A stretch of 64,000 bases of DNA from Rhytidiadelphus loreus. Taxonomy: Eukaryota; Streptophyta; Bryopsida; Hypnales; Hylocomiaceae. The stretch lies in the NCBI GenBank assembly GCA_947034895.1, contig OX344761.1, forward strand, positions 29,400,863 to 29,464,862, in the 5' to 3' direction. The notes below the pieces were generated by a model that had not been told where the DNA came from, made no database searches, and saw only the letters and a list, made by a program, of their open reading frames with translations. This document shows positions 53,050 through 64,000 of the stretch, piece by piece. Position numbers and translations under genes: made by a program. Positions within the stretch are counted from its first letter, which is position 1; every line of letters begins with the position of its first letter.

Positions 53050-55260
53050 TAGATTTCAGTTTTGTGAGCAATATTAATGTGGCCGACACCTCATAGTCCA
53101 CCAGCACTCTCTTGTATTCAGCATGGGTTTGCTCTCCATGACAAATGAAGGAAAGAACAACAGAGTTATCATTCTAGTAAGTTATCCATTTGATATAGAC
53201 TTGTTCACGGTTGTAGTTCAACAAATGATTGAAACTCTAGAATTCATCCAAGCTTAATGATGTGGCATTTTCTTTGTACAAGCTCTACAAGGAGCCATGA
53301 CAAACTTTTACTCTAGCCACAAAGTTGCATATGTAAATATCATACTTTTGAGCAAAGTTGATCAAGGTGTTGATTGCCTCTAATAAGGCAACAAAGCACA
53401 CATCCATAGCATAGTAGATGGGTCCAACAGTAGCAAACAAGCTTGCACATCCAAATATAGACTTTTATTAAATGGTGATAAAAAATGCTTCACGTACTTG
53501 AGGCTCAATTTGAAATTACCTATCAAATCAAAACATTATAGTTAAAGTATTACAAACCCAATGCAATCTCTTCAACTCAAATTTAAAACTATCCAAACAA
53601 ACCGTGCTCCAACAAACTACAATTTACAAGTAGTCACTCAAATAAACCAAGCCCCAGATAAGTTCACAATGTATTCTAGAAAGTCACTTTTTAAATCTCT
53701 GCAAGAAATATGTAGGAAAAAAATGAGTTCAAATTAAGGAATCTCACCTTTGCCTTTGCATTTGCATGCAAATCTGTTGTCATTTTGTAGATGAGAGTTC
53801 AATACTCAAAGAAGAGTTGTCGCAGTGGCTCAATCAAATTAATCCAATAGGTTTGGACATTGCACAACATTTTTAAACCCTTAGTGTCGATTGATTTCGC
53901 TAATTGCTTATATATTCAAAGTACCTTTTTAGACTCTTGTAGAAATAAGCATGGATAATCAAAAGCAATTTCTCAATCTCTCCGAACCTAGATGTGGAGA
54001 CTTGACAAGGCTTTGAATGCAAGATTACAACAATGTGCCACACAATACATTCCAATGACAAACAGGGCATACTTTTCTTTGATATGCTATGTTACACTTG
54101 ATCTCATGTCTTGTAGCGTAGAGGCACCATTGGTACCAAAGCTCAAGAGTTGCTTCACTAGTGATTTTGAATCTAACCATTGGATAAGAGTTGGAAGAGA
54201 GTTGTGAATTGAACCTTCTTTTTTCTTGCTTCTACGGTGGTACAATGATTCATCTACTCTAAGACAATTGCGGGGAGTTTGGTTGCATACAGCCACAAGT
54301 TCTTATGGTGTCTACAAATCGTGGCAACATATTGTTCCCTTGTTTTGCTTTAAATTGTGACATATCCTTCTTAGTTGTCCACTTGTCATCATGCTTGAAG
54401 AGTGCGTTGGACTTGGGAACGATAATAGAAGGCTTTCAATCTAAAGTAGAACATACTTTGCACTTCATCATATGCAGAATGTTGTTGCTTACCATAATCC
54501 CCTCCACCCACGATAGCTTTGCTATCCATGTCTAATTTTTTTTGTGGTGATCGTAATGCTTCTAAGTCATAGATCACTAGCTATAAGACTTGCTCTACAT
54601 GGTGAACCCCCCCTTTTGCGATGGGTATTGACAGTTGGAATTGTCATCCAACCCCTTAGAATTGTTTGGAATCTCTACTAAGTTCACATTATCAACCTTA
54701 GCGGAATCCTCTAAAATTGTAATGAGCGACAACTTGACACTCAACACCACCATGTTTCCTAATCCTAAGGAGGAACTCAAAGTAATTCTCTTGTCCATGG
54801 ACACCAATATGTTCTTCATGTTGTCAATCAACTATATTCCGTCTTCATCGCTCAAATACATACTTGTCTACAGGATTGGGCTCTACTCTTGGCACCTTTG
54901 GCATTGAACCATCAAAGACCAAAGACAGGGGTTGCCTTGCACTCACACCTTGTGAAGATTGAAAATAGGATTTTATTATCTTCTTCCTTGCTTCAACTCT
55001 CCACACCTCAAGTATTGTGCCATTGTATTTCATCTCCTTCTAGGCAACTCAAGTACCTCCCTCACGGCCTTCTCAACTTTCTTCTTTGCTAAGACTCCAA
55101 TTGATGTAGTCTGCACTACTTTGGCAACAACATTTGCTCCAATATCTTTTGTCACTAAATTCCATAGTACACGACAATTACTAAAACAAGAGATTGCGGA
55201 TACACTACAAGCAAAACGCAATTTTGAATACATTGGGAAAGAAGAATTGCAAAGTTTACT
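53050..55260 (-). pseudogene. hAT/DUF4371-type transposase pseudogene
   Basis: Minus-strand translation near 54296-53970 gives L-L-S-F-G-T-N-G-A-S-T-L-Q, S-S-V-T, I-K-E-K-Y-A, V-I-G-M-Y-C-V-A-H-C-C-N-L-A and F-K-A-L-S-S-L. This is the core of the plant hAT-related DUF4371/zinc-finger-862-like transposases. Further on come T-K-G-L-K-M-L-C-N-V-Q-T-Y-W-I (normally K-T-R-W-I) and L-E-A-I-N-T-L-I-N-F-A-Q-K-Y-D-I near 53380, ending near 53050. Upstream, 55233-55030 and 55033-54595 give plausible N-terminal sequence. Many stops and frameshifts are present. Termini were not found. Confidence 0.65.
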
Positions 55261-55298
55261 ATACGTTTACAAATTGCAAAGTTTATAATTAATTATAA

Positions 55299-55570
55299 CA
55301 CTAGAAGAAAATAAGGGATTCTGCAATTGTGGTTTTTTGAGTCGCAGTGGACACAAATTTTCTAGTCGTAGTGTAGTTGTTTTTTAGTTGTACTATAGTA
55401 ATTTTCTAGTCAAATTTTAGTTGTAAAACAAGTAGAGTAGAAAACAACTATAATTCAACTAGAGAATAACTATACTGCAACTAGAAAACAACTACACTAC
55501 AACTAGAAAATTTGTGTCCACTACGACTCAAAAAACCGCAGTTGCAGAACCTCTTATTTTCTTCTTTAGC
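55299..55570. mobile_element. CACTAG-type palindromic MITE, about 270 bp
   Basis: Begins CACTAGAAGAAAATAAGGG and ends in the complement of GAAGAAAATAAGAGG. The interior is an extended palindrome with repeated CAACTAGAAAA and AGTCGTAGTG words. The right terminus is decayed, so no duplication could be read. Confidence 0.7.
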
Positions 55571-55745
55571 TAAGCCCATGGAAAACATCAACAAATGCTC
55601 ATGAAAAGAACAATAATTTCCATACATTTATAATTGCATGCTATCTCTACCATGTTCATGCTGGTGCTATGTTGCCATACCAACAAATTATCATTGTAAG
55701 AAACTTGCATTTTAGACGATGAGCCTAAATTTTTCTTAAGCGGAT

Positions 55746-55860
55746 TTTAGATGATATCCAATGCAACAATCCATGTTTTTATGTCATTCAACATTGATGT
55801 TACGTTGGATGTTTTTGTTGACATAAAAACATAGGTTGTTGCATTGGATGTCACCTAAAT
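55746..55860. repeat. Hairpin sequence, possible MITE remnant
   Basis: TTTAGATGATATCCAATGCAAC faces GTTGCATTGGATGTCACCTAAA around a centre rich in TTTTATGTC and GACATAAAA. The centre resembles that of the 236-bp CACTA MITEs, but the ends lack CACTA. Confidence 0.5.
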
Positions 55861-55864
55861 GTGG

Positions 55865-57120
55865 AGTTTTTATAGTGCATAGACAATGAATACAATAATT
55901 AGCATTTAGCATTGAAAATCAAAATTGTACACCGCAACATCTCCGCAACATACAACCTACACCATCAACATCCATGGCGAATTTAGCTACAAAACGAGGG
56001 CATGACCTAACGAATTACTCAAGTGCATAGTAGAAGGAAAAGGTGAACTAACGCTTGCAATTACATGAAGCTATAGCAACCAAGAAGTGGGAGTTACCAC
56101 AATTACAATTCTTCGTGGCAACAAAAGTCAAGCGACAAGTGTAGGAAATGCACACTGCACACAAATAGTAGCAAACTGAAGGCAAGGAATGGAGGTGTGA
56201 AGGCCTTGCACTTAGTGATAAAACCCTAATACAATCACTTGATTGTGGCTGACCTAGCATCTAGCATATTCTTTGCAACACCTCTTTGGCAAATGGCCCA
56301 TCAAAATCTTATCCAAAACTAAATAGTCATTTTGCTATATGCCACACAAAAGTGCAACCTAGTACTTTGAGGCCTCCAAAAGGCCTTGATGCATGCACAC
56401 ATGTAAATTTACATCCCCTTTAATGCTTCCCAAGTTAATCAAAACATTGCAATTGCTTTAAAGTCACAATTGTATATTTTTTACATTAATTTTTTCTTAA
56501 AGAATTCAAATTTCTTCTACTAGAGGCTTGAATTAGAGATTTTGTTCTAATTATCCTCTTGCAATGAAAATATTTTCAAAAGTGAATAAATAAATTTTGT
56601 TTTCATAAAGACTACAAGTGTTCAAGAATCTCTATCCTCTTATCTTTGACATGAGATTTGAACCTAACAAACTTTAATTTTATATTCATGATAATAGACT
56701 AAAAAAACACATAGTATTTTTCTAATATGAAAGAGCCTTGATATTATGGTGCACTTCTTTTAGACCCATAATTAAACATAGTTGACCAAATTCAACAATT
56801 GAAATCATAGATGATAACTTCAAAGTACCCCCTCATCTTGTAAAGGAGTATGCATTGACTAGAGAATGTGATTGGAGTGCAATCTAAGAGATGTGCATCC
56901 TATCATGCATGAGGGTTTAGCACATAACTTAGTGTTAAGCCCGATGTCTATATCTCTTTTTGAATGACAAACTTTCAAAAAAATTGGGGTTGTAACAAGT
57001 GCATGCACCGTTACACCTAAGTTGTGTGCATGTTTTTGTTACACTTTGCATTACATCCATTGAAATCCTTAGGTCAATTGTGCTTTATTGCATCTATTCA
57101 AATGTAAGAGCTAAGATTGA
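55865..57120. other. No gene seen
   Basis: AT-rich sequence with no supported frame or terminus. The frame at 56999-57187 runs into MITE copy 4 and is spurious. Confidence 0.5.
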
Positions 57121-57128
57121 GCAAGGGC

Positions 57129-57711
57129 CTAGGGGAGGACACTCTCACTACATTTGGGGTACCTACGTGCGGCGGTGGAAAAAGTAATACATGTAATTCA
57201 CCTTGAATAAACTATAATTTCATTCTAAAATTTTGAGCTTTGTTTAACAATGACTAAAGGTTTCTATTGACAAAAAATTCAATTCCAAATAACATAAGAT
57301 ATATTGTCTAGAAAGGGTTGAAAAATGAACTAAAATGGCATGTTCTCCAACTAAAATATTTATAGAGCTCACATGAAGATGACTATTGCATCAATATTCA
57401 ACCAAAATAAACTTTCAATAGAAAGCTATTCTATATAATTTTTTTTTCATTTTTCAAATTTTTTTTCTTATATAATATAGAGGTGTGAAAGTTATTTTCA
57501 GCTTTACAGTGTATCTTTTTTCTTCAAAAATTTATAACTAATTACTATTAGCACAAAAAAATACCAATAATTCAAAACATAAACTTCTAAAGTAGTAAAA
57601 TCTATCCATAATTTTTTTTTTGAAAAAGAAATTAAATTTTAAGGTGTATTACTTGTTTTACTTTTTCCGCCGCACGTAGGTTGCTAAAACATAGGGAGTG
57701 TCCTCCCCGGG
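57129..57711 (+). mobile_element. 583-bp MITE, copy 4
   Basis: Same unit and orientation as copy 1, with GCAAGGGC on both sides (57121-57128 and 57712-57719), a perfect 8-bp duplication. Identical length and very high similarity to the other copies point to recent mobilisation. Confidence 0.95.
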
Positions 57712-57719
57712 GCAAGGGC

Positions 57720-58230
57720 TTAAAGGAAATAATATATCCTAGGGCTCAACATAATATTTCTCACAAGAAGGTTCAATCTACTTTCAAATTTTTCCTTTCA
57801 TGTTACATAGTCTAGAATTGGACTCCTAAATGCCTAGTTTGTCCATCCCATCAAACCATGACTAAGGTAGATTAAACCATTTCCACCAATTACCTACTTC
57901 TAACAAAATCAGTGAAATAATACCAACAAGAATAAATCTGTCAAGCCTTTATAGGTGGATACTTAAGTGCTAATAGATACATGGAAAGGCAATTATGTGT
58001 TGTTTATAGGACATTTATGACTCCGCTCTATGGGCAATTTTGTAATTTTAGGACAAACCACTTCATAAATTTATGGAAATTACAATTTTAATTGAAAAAT
58101 TCTAAACCCACTTGGGTTTGATTTATGAAACAAGCATACACCTCTAAGAAATATGTGCCCTTCTTGGAGTTGATCCCAAGATATTCAGATTGCAAATCAA
58201 GGTGGTAATATGATAATAGGCTTATCTTCC
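57720..58230. other. No gene seen
   Basis: AT-rich spacer between MITE copy 4 and the TTAA MITE. Nothing is recognised. Confidence 0.45.
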
Positions 58231-58234
58231 TTAA

Positions 58235-58354
58235 CCCTTTAAGAACCAGGTCGATGATTGGTTGATGATTTGGCCAAAAATGACACGTTTTCATCTGCTG
58301 ATGAAAACCTATCATTTTCAAGCAGATATTCATTCGACTTGATCCTTAATGGGT
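58235..58354. mobile_element. piggyBac-like MITE, 120 bp
   Basis: TTAA (58231-58234) plus CCCTTTAAGAACC at the left; GGATCAAG-type complement, CCCATTAAGGATC, plus TTAA (58355-58358) at the right. The interior has a small GTTTTCATC/GATGAAAAC stem. The terminal CCC and TTAA duplication match the 551-bp element at 37465. Confidence 0.7.
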
Positions 58355-58359
58355 TAACA

Positions 58360-59379
58360 TCACATTGACACATGTAGAATGGTAGACTCCTCACATGCGG
58401 GAATTGGAATTGGAATTGCAGTTGTGAGTGAGCAGTGCAAAAGGAATGAGCCTTGGAATTCCAGGGCCAATCACTACTCCTGCACAGGTCTGCAGAGTGA
58501 GATGGAAGTCACTGGAATTATGGAATAGAAACAATTAAGGGGGTGAGCGAACTCCTGCGCAAACATTAGGGTTGTCGATCACGTTGTATCAAGTATTCAA
58601 GTCCTGACAAAGTTAGGTCAAAGCCCAGCTACGATCAAAGTCCACTTGTTTGCTGTCTTCATTCTTCCCTGTGACCCTGCCTGTACCTCTGGAGCCTAGA
58701 CAATTCCTGCCGCTGCTGAGGAGCAATCAGTGATCACTGCCATGCTCGTGCTATCTGGAGTATCTGCCCCACACACAAAATAATTATGATATCTGTGACG
58801 AGCACGAGTTCAGCGGAGAGACCGGCCAGTCCAACCCTGCACCCAGGAAAAGTATAATTTATGGGCCATCGTGCTTGCTCTCCGACTCGTCGTTCCTCTG
58901 CTGAAATCCAAATCAGCTCACGCAAGAATGGAAGTACCTGGAAATTTTTAGTTCATCAAGAAGACGGCCCTGACGTATGCATGGCAATTTATAGCCGAAA
59001 TCTGGAAGAGCACAATCATCTTTCTCAAGTAAAATATCGTTTGAATTGGTGAAATTTTGCTGCGTATATAACTGCTTGTGGAAACGAAATCGGAAGTCCG
59101 TAGAGGGCGGAAAATAGGGAATTAATTAGGATCCCTCGAACCTCATGCACCAGCTCCACCTGCTTTAGTTTGCAGTCACCCCGATTCTGGAGAATTTTTT
59201 TAATGACAATTCTTCAGAAGTTTTAACACGTATCTAAACAAGCTTTCCCGTCTTGCTTGCCAGACTGAAGATCAGTTGTAGGTGAATAATAGCATAAGGT
59301 GTAACAAGTTATCGATAGTCTTTCCCTACTTGAAGCCTAGATGGCGGAGACCATCAATGTAGAATTCTGAACTTATTAA
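58360..59379. other. No gene seen; 3' flank of the lipid phosphatase gene
   Basis: GC content rises relative to the DNA on the left. Short frames at 58734-59052 are not supported. The phosphatase mRNA should terminate in this interval, but no plant poly(A) signal stands out. Confidence 0.4.
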
Positions 59380-60294
59380 TTATCTCTTCCCAATTTCGTG
59401 AACCGCAAGAGGGTTTCTTCCGTGGAACACCTTCCAAGTACTGTCCTCAAGAGTGCCGAAACAGCCACTGATATACCGGTGAAGGGCCTCCGAAGTTTCA
59501 ATAGGAATAGCCAGAAAATAGTAAGCGAAGAACGCTTCGAAGATACCAAGGAGTGACCCTGCTACGACATCACAGAAGAAGTGCCGCCCGAGAATGATCC
59601 GGGACGACGTTGTGGCCACGGCCCAAGAAGTGACAGTACTTCCAATCAAGCTGATGAGAATAGTTTCTGCTGTGGGCGCAAAATTCTCCAGAATGTCAAT
59701 TCGGCCCTTAAGAATATGCTGTAGGTACGGCAACCAGATTCGGTGAGATTGGTCCCTCCACATGGGAATGTAGAGTCCAAACATGGTGACCACCAACAAG
59801 GCTCGCGTGGAGTGGCCGCTGGGAAACGACCAGTGGTCCACTTGAATGGTTTTGAAGTGACCCCGGTTGTACACTGGTCTCGGCCGGCGCACGATCTTCT
59901 TGATAATCGACACAAAAATCATATCAAACAGAAAGGCCATGAAGAGGTTGAAGAAGAACATGCGAAGCTCCGGGGTGAGTCTAGGTTTGGGCGCCAGGTA
60001 AGTCGCAGCTGCACAAGGGATGAGGAACATGCCGTCACCCGAAAACTCCAAGGTGCGCAAAAACACGTAAAAGAAGATGCCCAATCCATGTTCATGAACC
60101 CACGCTGAAAACTTTCTGTCGAACTCCACCACATGGTCGAGAATGCTGAGATTCGAGGTCGCCTTACTGACGCCGTCGTCTTGATCTTTGTGGTAGGAAT
60201 GATCACAATTGATAATCTGAGGTTTTGGGACAGGGGGAATCTGAGGCTCAACGGAACTTCCTCGCCGTCGCCTTCTGGACTGGCGCAATACCAT
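59380..60294 (-). CDS. PAP2-type lipid phosphate phosphatase (LPP-beta-like)
   Basis: An intact 304-codon frame from the first ATG (60294). It removes phosphate from phosphatidic acid or isoprenoid/sphingoid phosphates in membranes, by family. The three PAP2 signature motifs are complete: K132-x6-R139-P140, P158-S-G-H161 and S231-R232-x5-H238 followed by D242. H161 is the expected acid and H238 the nucleophile. The N-terminal 60 residues are Arg-rich, then polar and cytosolic-looking. About five or six hydrophobic segments follow (about residues 70-80, 88-103, 113-131, 163-178, 208-229 and 244-264). The motif spacing resembles plant LPP-beta and animal PPAPDC2/PLPP6, although it is longer than the roughly 210-aa plant LPP-beta because of both tails. 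It lacks introns. Codons upstream of the ATG are open to 60330 only from TTG. Confidence 0.9.
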   Translation of the reverse strand: MVLRQSRRRRRGSSVEPQIPPVPKPQIINCDHSYHKDQDDGVSKATSNLSILDHVVEFDRKFSAWVHEHGLGIFFYVFLRTLEFSGDGMFLIPCAAATYLAPKPRLTPELRMFFFNLFMAFLFDMIFVSIIKKIVRRPRPVYNRGHFKTIQVDHWSFPSGHSTRALLVVTMFGLYIPMWRDQSHRIWLPYLQHILKGRIDILENFAPTAETILISLIGSTVTSWAVATTSSRIILGRHFFCDVVAGSLLGIFEAFFAYYFLAIPIETSEALHRYISGCFGTLEDSTWKVFHGRNPLAVHEIGKR

Positions 60295-61040
60295 CGCTTC
60301 AATGACTCCACTAGATCCACTGTTGCGCAATTCTCAGTCCGTTGAGCTGCAACATTTGGAAATGAAGACCATGAAGAGTAAGAACGGAGTCCATTGCACC
60401 GCAATATCTACCCTGCACAGCAACAAACACCTTCAGCTGGAAAGATCGCTGCACGAATTGCAGGATAACGAACTGAAAGAGTCGAGAACAACGCTTGCTC
60501 GTACGAAGTACAGAAATCTCAAAAAAATTAGGTATATTAGGATTTAGTCTACATAATCCTACAACACTGAATCGTTGAAAAATACTTGGCATTTCCGAGG
60601 CGTTGCATGCTTCCAGCTCCATAAACTGCGAGAATCCTCCACAATATCGAAACTTCTCTCTCTCTCTCTCGAACGCGCTCATCCAATTCACCTGGAGAGA
60701 TTCCGCTCAGCATTAGTTGGTAGGCCAAAAGTATGACATTCTCAGCCAATTAACCATGACAAAATTGCATGTCCTCAACACCGCACCTCCTGAATGTCCT
60801 TATAATCACCAGATCATAGTCGAATCCCCTCTCATTGGCAATGCCCCTTGAACTGCCAAATGGCGACGTGCTAGGTCGTGCAATGCACTCTATGCTCGGA
60901 GTTGTTTTCCCCACTCCCTTGAAACCCCCTGAGAATTCTCGTTCTTTGAATTCTTGACTGTTTGAATCTCGACTGTGATAGGGTGTGTCACCTGATGACC
61001 TGAAGTAGTGTTTCACACCTGGTCACTCAGTGGGGCAACA
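60295..61040 (-). promoter_or_regulatory. Upstream region of the phosphatase gene
   Basis: Contains a short (CT)n tract at about 60656-60672, which on the gene's strand reads (GA)n, a common plant promoter-proximal element. No TATA box is certain. Frames in it are not supported as genes. Confidence 0.35.
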
Positions 61041-61043
61041 GCC

Positions 61044-61220
61044 ATGGCCACAACGCATTCTTTTGGAGGAATGAACTTAGATACGTACGGTAAGATCAAT
61101 GAGGAAATCAATTATCTTAATTCGGTAATCTGCCTAAAGCATACCCTGCTATTCATTGTTATAGGCTCCATATATACCCTCTTTGTTATTGGCTTGAATA
61201 ACCAGGATCAAGAGAACTAA
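61044..61220 (+). CDS. Doubtful 58-aa membrane micro-protein or exon
   Basis: From ATG at 61044 the frame encodes M-A-T-T-H-S-F-G-G-M, a polar stretch, then one hydrophobic segment (L-L-F-I-V-I-G-S-I-Y-T-L-F-V-I) and a polar tail. It is divergently placed relative to the phosphatase. There is no family match. It may be an exon of a larger gene or chance. Confidence 0.2.
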   Translation: MATTHSFGGMNLDTYGKINEEINYLNSVICLKHTLLFIVIGSIYTLFVIGLNNQDQEN

Positions 61221-61224
61221 GGTA

Positions 61225-61910
61225 ACTACACCTAATTTCAATTTGCTTTCTAAAACCAACTACTATAGATTCTTGCCTAAAATGTATTCCAATTGTTCAT
61301 CAAAATTTAGGGTTGGTTTTAGAAACACTTATTTTCAATACTTTGAAAATTCACTGCCAATTTCAATGCATTTTTATTAAGAGAATCTAACTAAATCTCC
61401 TTTTGACTAACAACAAGACCCCACAAAAAGTTTTTCAATACAATGATGGGAACCATGTTGAATTGTTTATTTGTGTGATGTTAGGTGTGGTTATGTTAGT
61501 GAGATGTTCTATGAGTTGGTTTGAGAGCAACCACACCTTGCATGCTAGAGCTAACCCCACTAGCACCTAACATGCTCAGGCTTCGAATGTCCCCCCAAGA
61601 TACTAGGGATAAAAAATAATTGAGTGACCCCTCCAAAAATTGAGCTTGGCATGGAATTCTGCTATGTTGCTCATCAACCTCGCCATGCCCCCCGACTTTC
61701 AAATTCATTATTGAGTTCTCACCATTCCAACAATTCATTAGACAAGCATAATAGTGGCACGAATAATAGCCTTGTCTTCATGAATAGTGTAAATGAGCTA
61801 GTTGGCCCTAATTTTTGAATTTGTGTGTGTATATTTGTGTGTGTTTTTATATACTTTTTCTAAGTTTGGTGTCCAATTTGGGATTTTTGTGTATATATTT
61901 TACCAAATTG
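61225..61910. other. No gene seen
   Basis: AT-rich sequence; short frames on both strands lack support. Confidence 0.4.
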
Positions 61911-61915
61911 GAGTA

Positions 61916-62228
61916 TGGTAGGAGGTCCTAAAATGGAGCGGGTTCTAAAACCAATCAGGCTTTAGAGGTACATTTTGCACTTTCCAATGTACAAGTGGTG
62001 TGCATTTCAGGAGGTGGTCGGTTTTAGAGCCCACAAAAATGCACTTTTCTGCAACTTCAGAAATTCATAACTAATTCTATAAAGTTTCAAAAAATATGAA
62101 ACAACTTGGGTTAGATGACAATTTCTCTTGCCTTTAAAAGAAAATTTACTGAAAAATATTTTAAGAAGTTCTACCTCCCCAAAAGTCAGCTTCAGCTCTT
62201 AGATGAGCGGTTTATGGACCTCCTACCT
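61916..62228. mobile_element. TA-flanked MITE, 313 bp
   Basis: Left TA then TGGTAGGAGGTCCTAAAA, right the complement of AGGTAGGAGGTCCATAAA then TA. The TA duplication and short inverted ends suggest a mariner/Stowaway-like or related group. The 5' words GGTAG..AAAA recur in the next element. Confidence 0.6.
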
Positions 62229-62381
62229 TACCACAATTATGCCAAGTTTGGAGAGAATTTTTGAGTGTTGTGAGTTGATTAATTATAAATCCAATTGCAA
62301 ATGATAGTTTGTTAGGTGAGTGTGAATTATCTGTTGGGAGTTGGATGAGTTGTTAATTCTGGATTCCAAATGGAATAAGTA

Positions 62382-62792
62382 AGGTAGTATGCTCTAAAAG
62401 CGACCATTTAAGAGCTGGTCCGCCTTTTTTATAGGCTGAAGTGGACAGAATTATTTTTAGATCATTTTTTCAGAGAAAGAAAAATGGATGTGGAAACTAA
62501 CACAAGTGGTTTTGTATTTTTCCAAGTATTTTTGAATTACTTATAAATTTTCAAAGATTCAGGGCATAGGCATTTATTTGTGACCATAGGTCTCCCAAAA
62601 TCTGTTCACTTGCAGTTTGTAAACAGATGTGCGGAAATCAAAGGTAGTGATTGGCTCTTGCAATAGAAAAATAATTTTTTCTTGATGCATTCAATTGTTA
62701 CAGTGGTCCATTTAAGGATCACTTGGTTTCCATTTTTCACCCCAAAATAGGAGCGGTTTGAAGAAGGGGAGCGCTTTTACAGCATACTACCT
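62382..62792. mobile_element. TA-flanked MITE, 411 bp
   Basis: Left TA then AGGTAGTATGCTCTAAAAGCG, right the complement of AGGTAGTATGCTGTAAAAGCG then TA. The ends match over 21 bases with one mismatch. The interior is non-coding. It is 150 bases from the previous TA-flanked MITE. Confidence 0.75.
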
Positions 62793-62843
62793 TAAGTGGG
62801 CAAGTCAATTTGGAAATTCAAGTGTAGTAGGTGCCATTTGAAG

Positions 62844-63068
62844 GATCAGGGTGGATTGACCCCCTCGCTCGTCCTTACCAGGGGTGCAAGTAAAAAAAAT
62901 GCCCCCTATTTTGGGCCATTCTAGGGTATAATCTTGACCTCATCTAGCTAATTTGGGGTCTCTGATCGCAAAAATGAATTCAAAATTTGCAAAAAAATTC
63001 ATGTGCAGAAAATAAATCATTCCAGGGTTTGCCCGCAGGGCCGAGCGAGGGGGTCAGTTCTCCCTGGC
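62844..63068. mobile_element. Mutator-like MITE, 225 bp
   Basis: CATTTGAAG flanks both sides (62835-62843 and 63069-63077), a 9-bp duplication. The ends are GATCAGGGTGGATTGACC and the complement of GCCAGGGAGAACTGACC, both continuing into CCCCTCGCTCG. Nine-base duplications are typical of Mutator-like elements. Confidence 0.7.
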
Positions 63069-63077
63069 CATTTGAAG

Positions 63078-64000
63078 GGGGGGTCGGCTGGCATTACAAG
63101 TGGGCAGTTAGTCAACTGTCATTGGTTTCCCTATTAGGTGGTCTCTCTCGTTTGGAAAGGGGCCCAGTATTGAATGTGTCTGCTGCAGGTCCCAGTCCAA
63201 ATTGGCAGTGTTTTTCGTTTTTTTGTATGTTTTTTTGTGTGCTTGAATGTGAATTTGAGTTTGTTAGTTCAAGTGAGAAGATGGAATGAAGTTGATTGGA
63301 ATGGTGTGTAATGGAAATTTTATGCAGTTGAAATTCCAATTAGGAAGTTGATGTGATAGATGACAAAAAAATTAGATGATGTTGCATGCATTCAATGTGT
63401 GTATTTTGAGAGAGTTATCCTAGTTGGAAATTGAATTACAAGCCGGTTTAAGTCAATGATGTTAGGCAAAATGAACATATCAGAATATCATTTAATGAAA
63501 GCCAAGTTGGAAGAAATTAATTGAACAATTTGTAACGGTGATTTGATCACTAATTTGAATTAATACGAAAACGTATTCTCGGCCGAATTGGTGTGTGTAT
63601 GTCTTGTATGATGAGTGTTAAATCTACATATATTATAGAGTGGTAAAACATGTATTCTTTAAATAAAAAAATGATGAAAATATCTTGTGTTGTGGAAGTG
63701 CGCTTGAGCCTATTGGAGATTTTTATAAATTTGTAGTTTTGTGTTAATCCAGCCTAAGCAAGAAATTATTTCATGAGTGCATGTTGGAATGGAAAGCCAA
63801 ATTGGATGTGTGTGTCATTATAGTATATTGATTTTAAGTCCCTAGTTGGAATTAATTATTTAGAGATGGAAAATCACAAATTAGAGAAGAAATTGAAGTC
63901 CAAATTGGCATGCAAAAATTGCAAGTTCTATCAGAAGCAAAACTATTCTAAACTTGCTTGTGTTACATCTATAATTTCCAATTTAGAGAAGAAAGATTCA
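63078..64000. other. No gene seen
   Basis: AT- and GT-rich sequence to the window end without a supported frame, RNA gene or transposon terminus. Confidence 0.45.

Noticed and set aside
54305..55288. Plus-strand frames across the hAT region
   Set aside because: The opposite strand shows the hAT/DUF4371 similarity; these frames are shadows.

Overview
This is a nuclear chromosome segment of a land plant, dominated by transposable elements and sparse in host genes. The plant assignment rests on a complete CACTA (En/Spm) DNA transposon with TNP2-type and TNPA-type genes, Ty1/copia remnants primed from initiator tRNA-Met, a hAT/DUF4371 relic, an NFD4-like MFS pseudogene, an F-box pseudogene, and an intact plant-type lipid phosphate phosphatase. 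The mostly intronless host genes and the style of the F-box and SWIM relics suggest a seed-free lineage (bryophyte, lycophyte or fern), but this is only an impression. No bacterial operon, CRISPR array, rRNA or canonical tRNA was seen.

Layout: 1-2.8 kb is an LTR-like element with a minisatellite, five 67-bp promoter-proximal repeats, a TATA box and a small ORF followed by a 27-A tract. A tRNA-like (SINE-like) unit follows and is split by a 16.0-kb CACTA transposon (2818-18844, 3-bp duplication GCC). The CACTA element carries two divergent genes. The minus-strand gene (3771-8864) reconstructs to six phase-compatible exons encoding an En/Spm DNA-binding domain, a coiled coil, an FCP1/NLI-type HAD domain with a degenerate catalytic motif, and a C-terminal Tnp1 domain. 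The plus-strand gene (11989-18037) is a tnp2 transposase broken by a nested 1.96-kb insertion, a probable one-base homopolymer indel and one TGA. The nested insertion carries its own small ORF, homologous to the one at 1.9-2.6 kb.

From 19 to 26.5 kb there are LTR-like sequences, a GC-rich and an AT-rich minisatellite, a SWIM-finger pseudogene and an NFD4-like pseudogene. From 27.8 to 58.4 kb the DNA is AT-rich and packed with nested elements: four copies of one 583-bp MITE (8-bp duplications on three), short CACTA derivatives, piggyBac-like TTAA MITEs, a decayed copia element whose gag and RT were each cut cleanly by a MITE, a second copia fragment, an F-box pseudogene and a hAT/DUF4371 pseudogene.

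Only two intact host-type genes are apparent, both in islands of higher GC: a multi-pass membrane protein of unknown function (46119-47117, +) and a PAP2 lipid phosphate phosphatase (59380-60294, -). The last 3 kb hold three more MITEs. Several broken reading frames differ from an intact frame by a single stop that one C-to-T change (on either strand) would explain, as expected for decay of methylated transposons.
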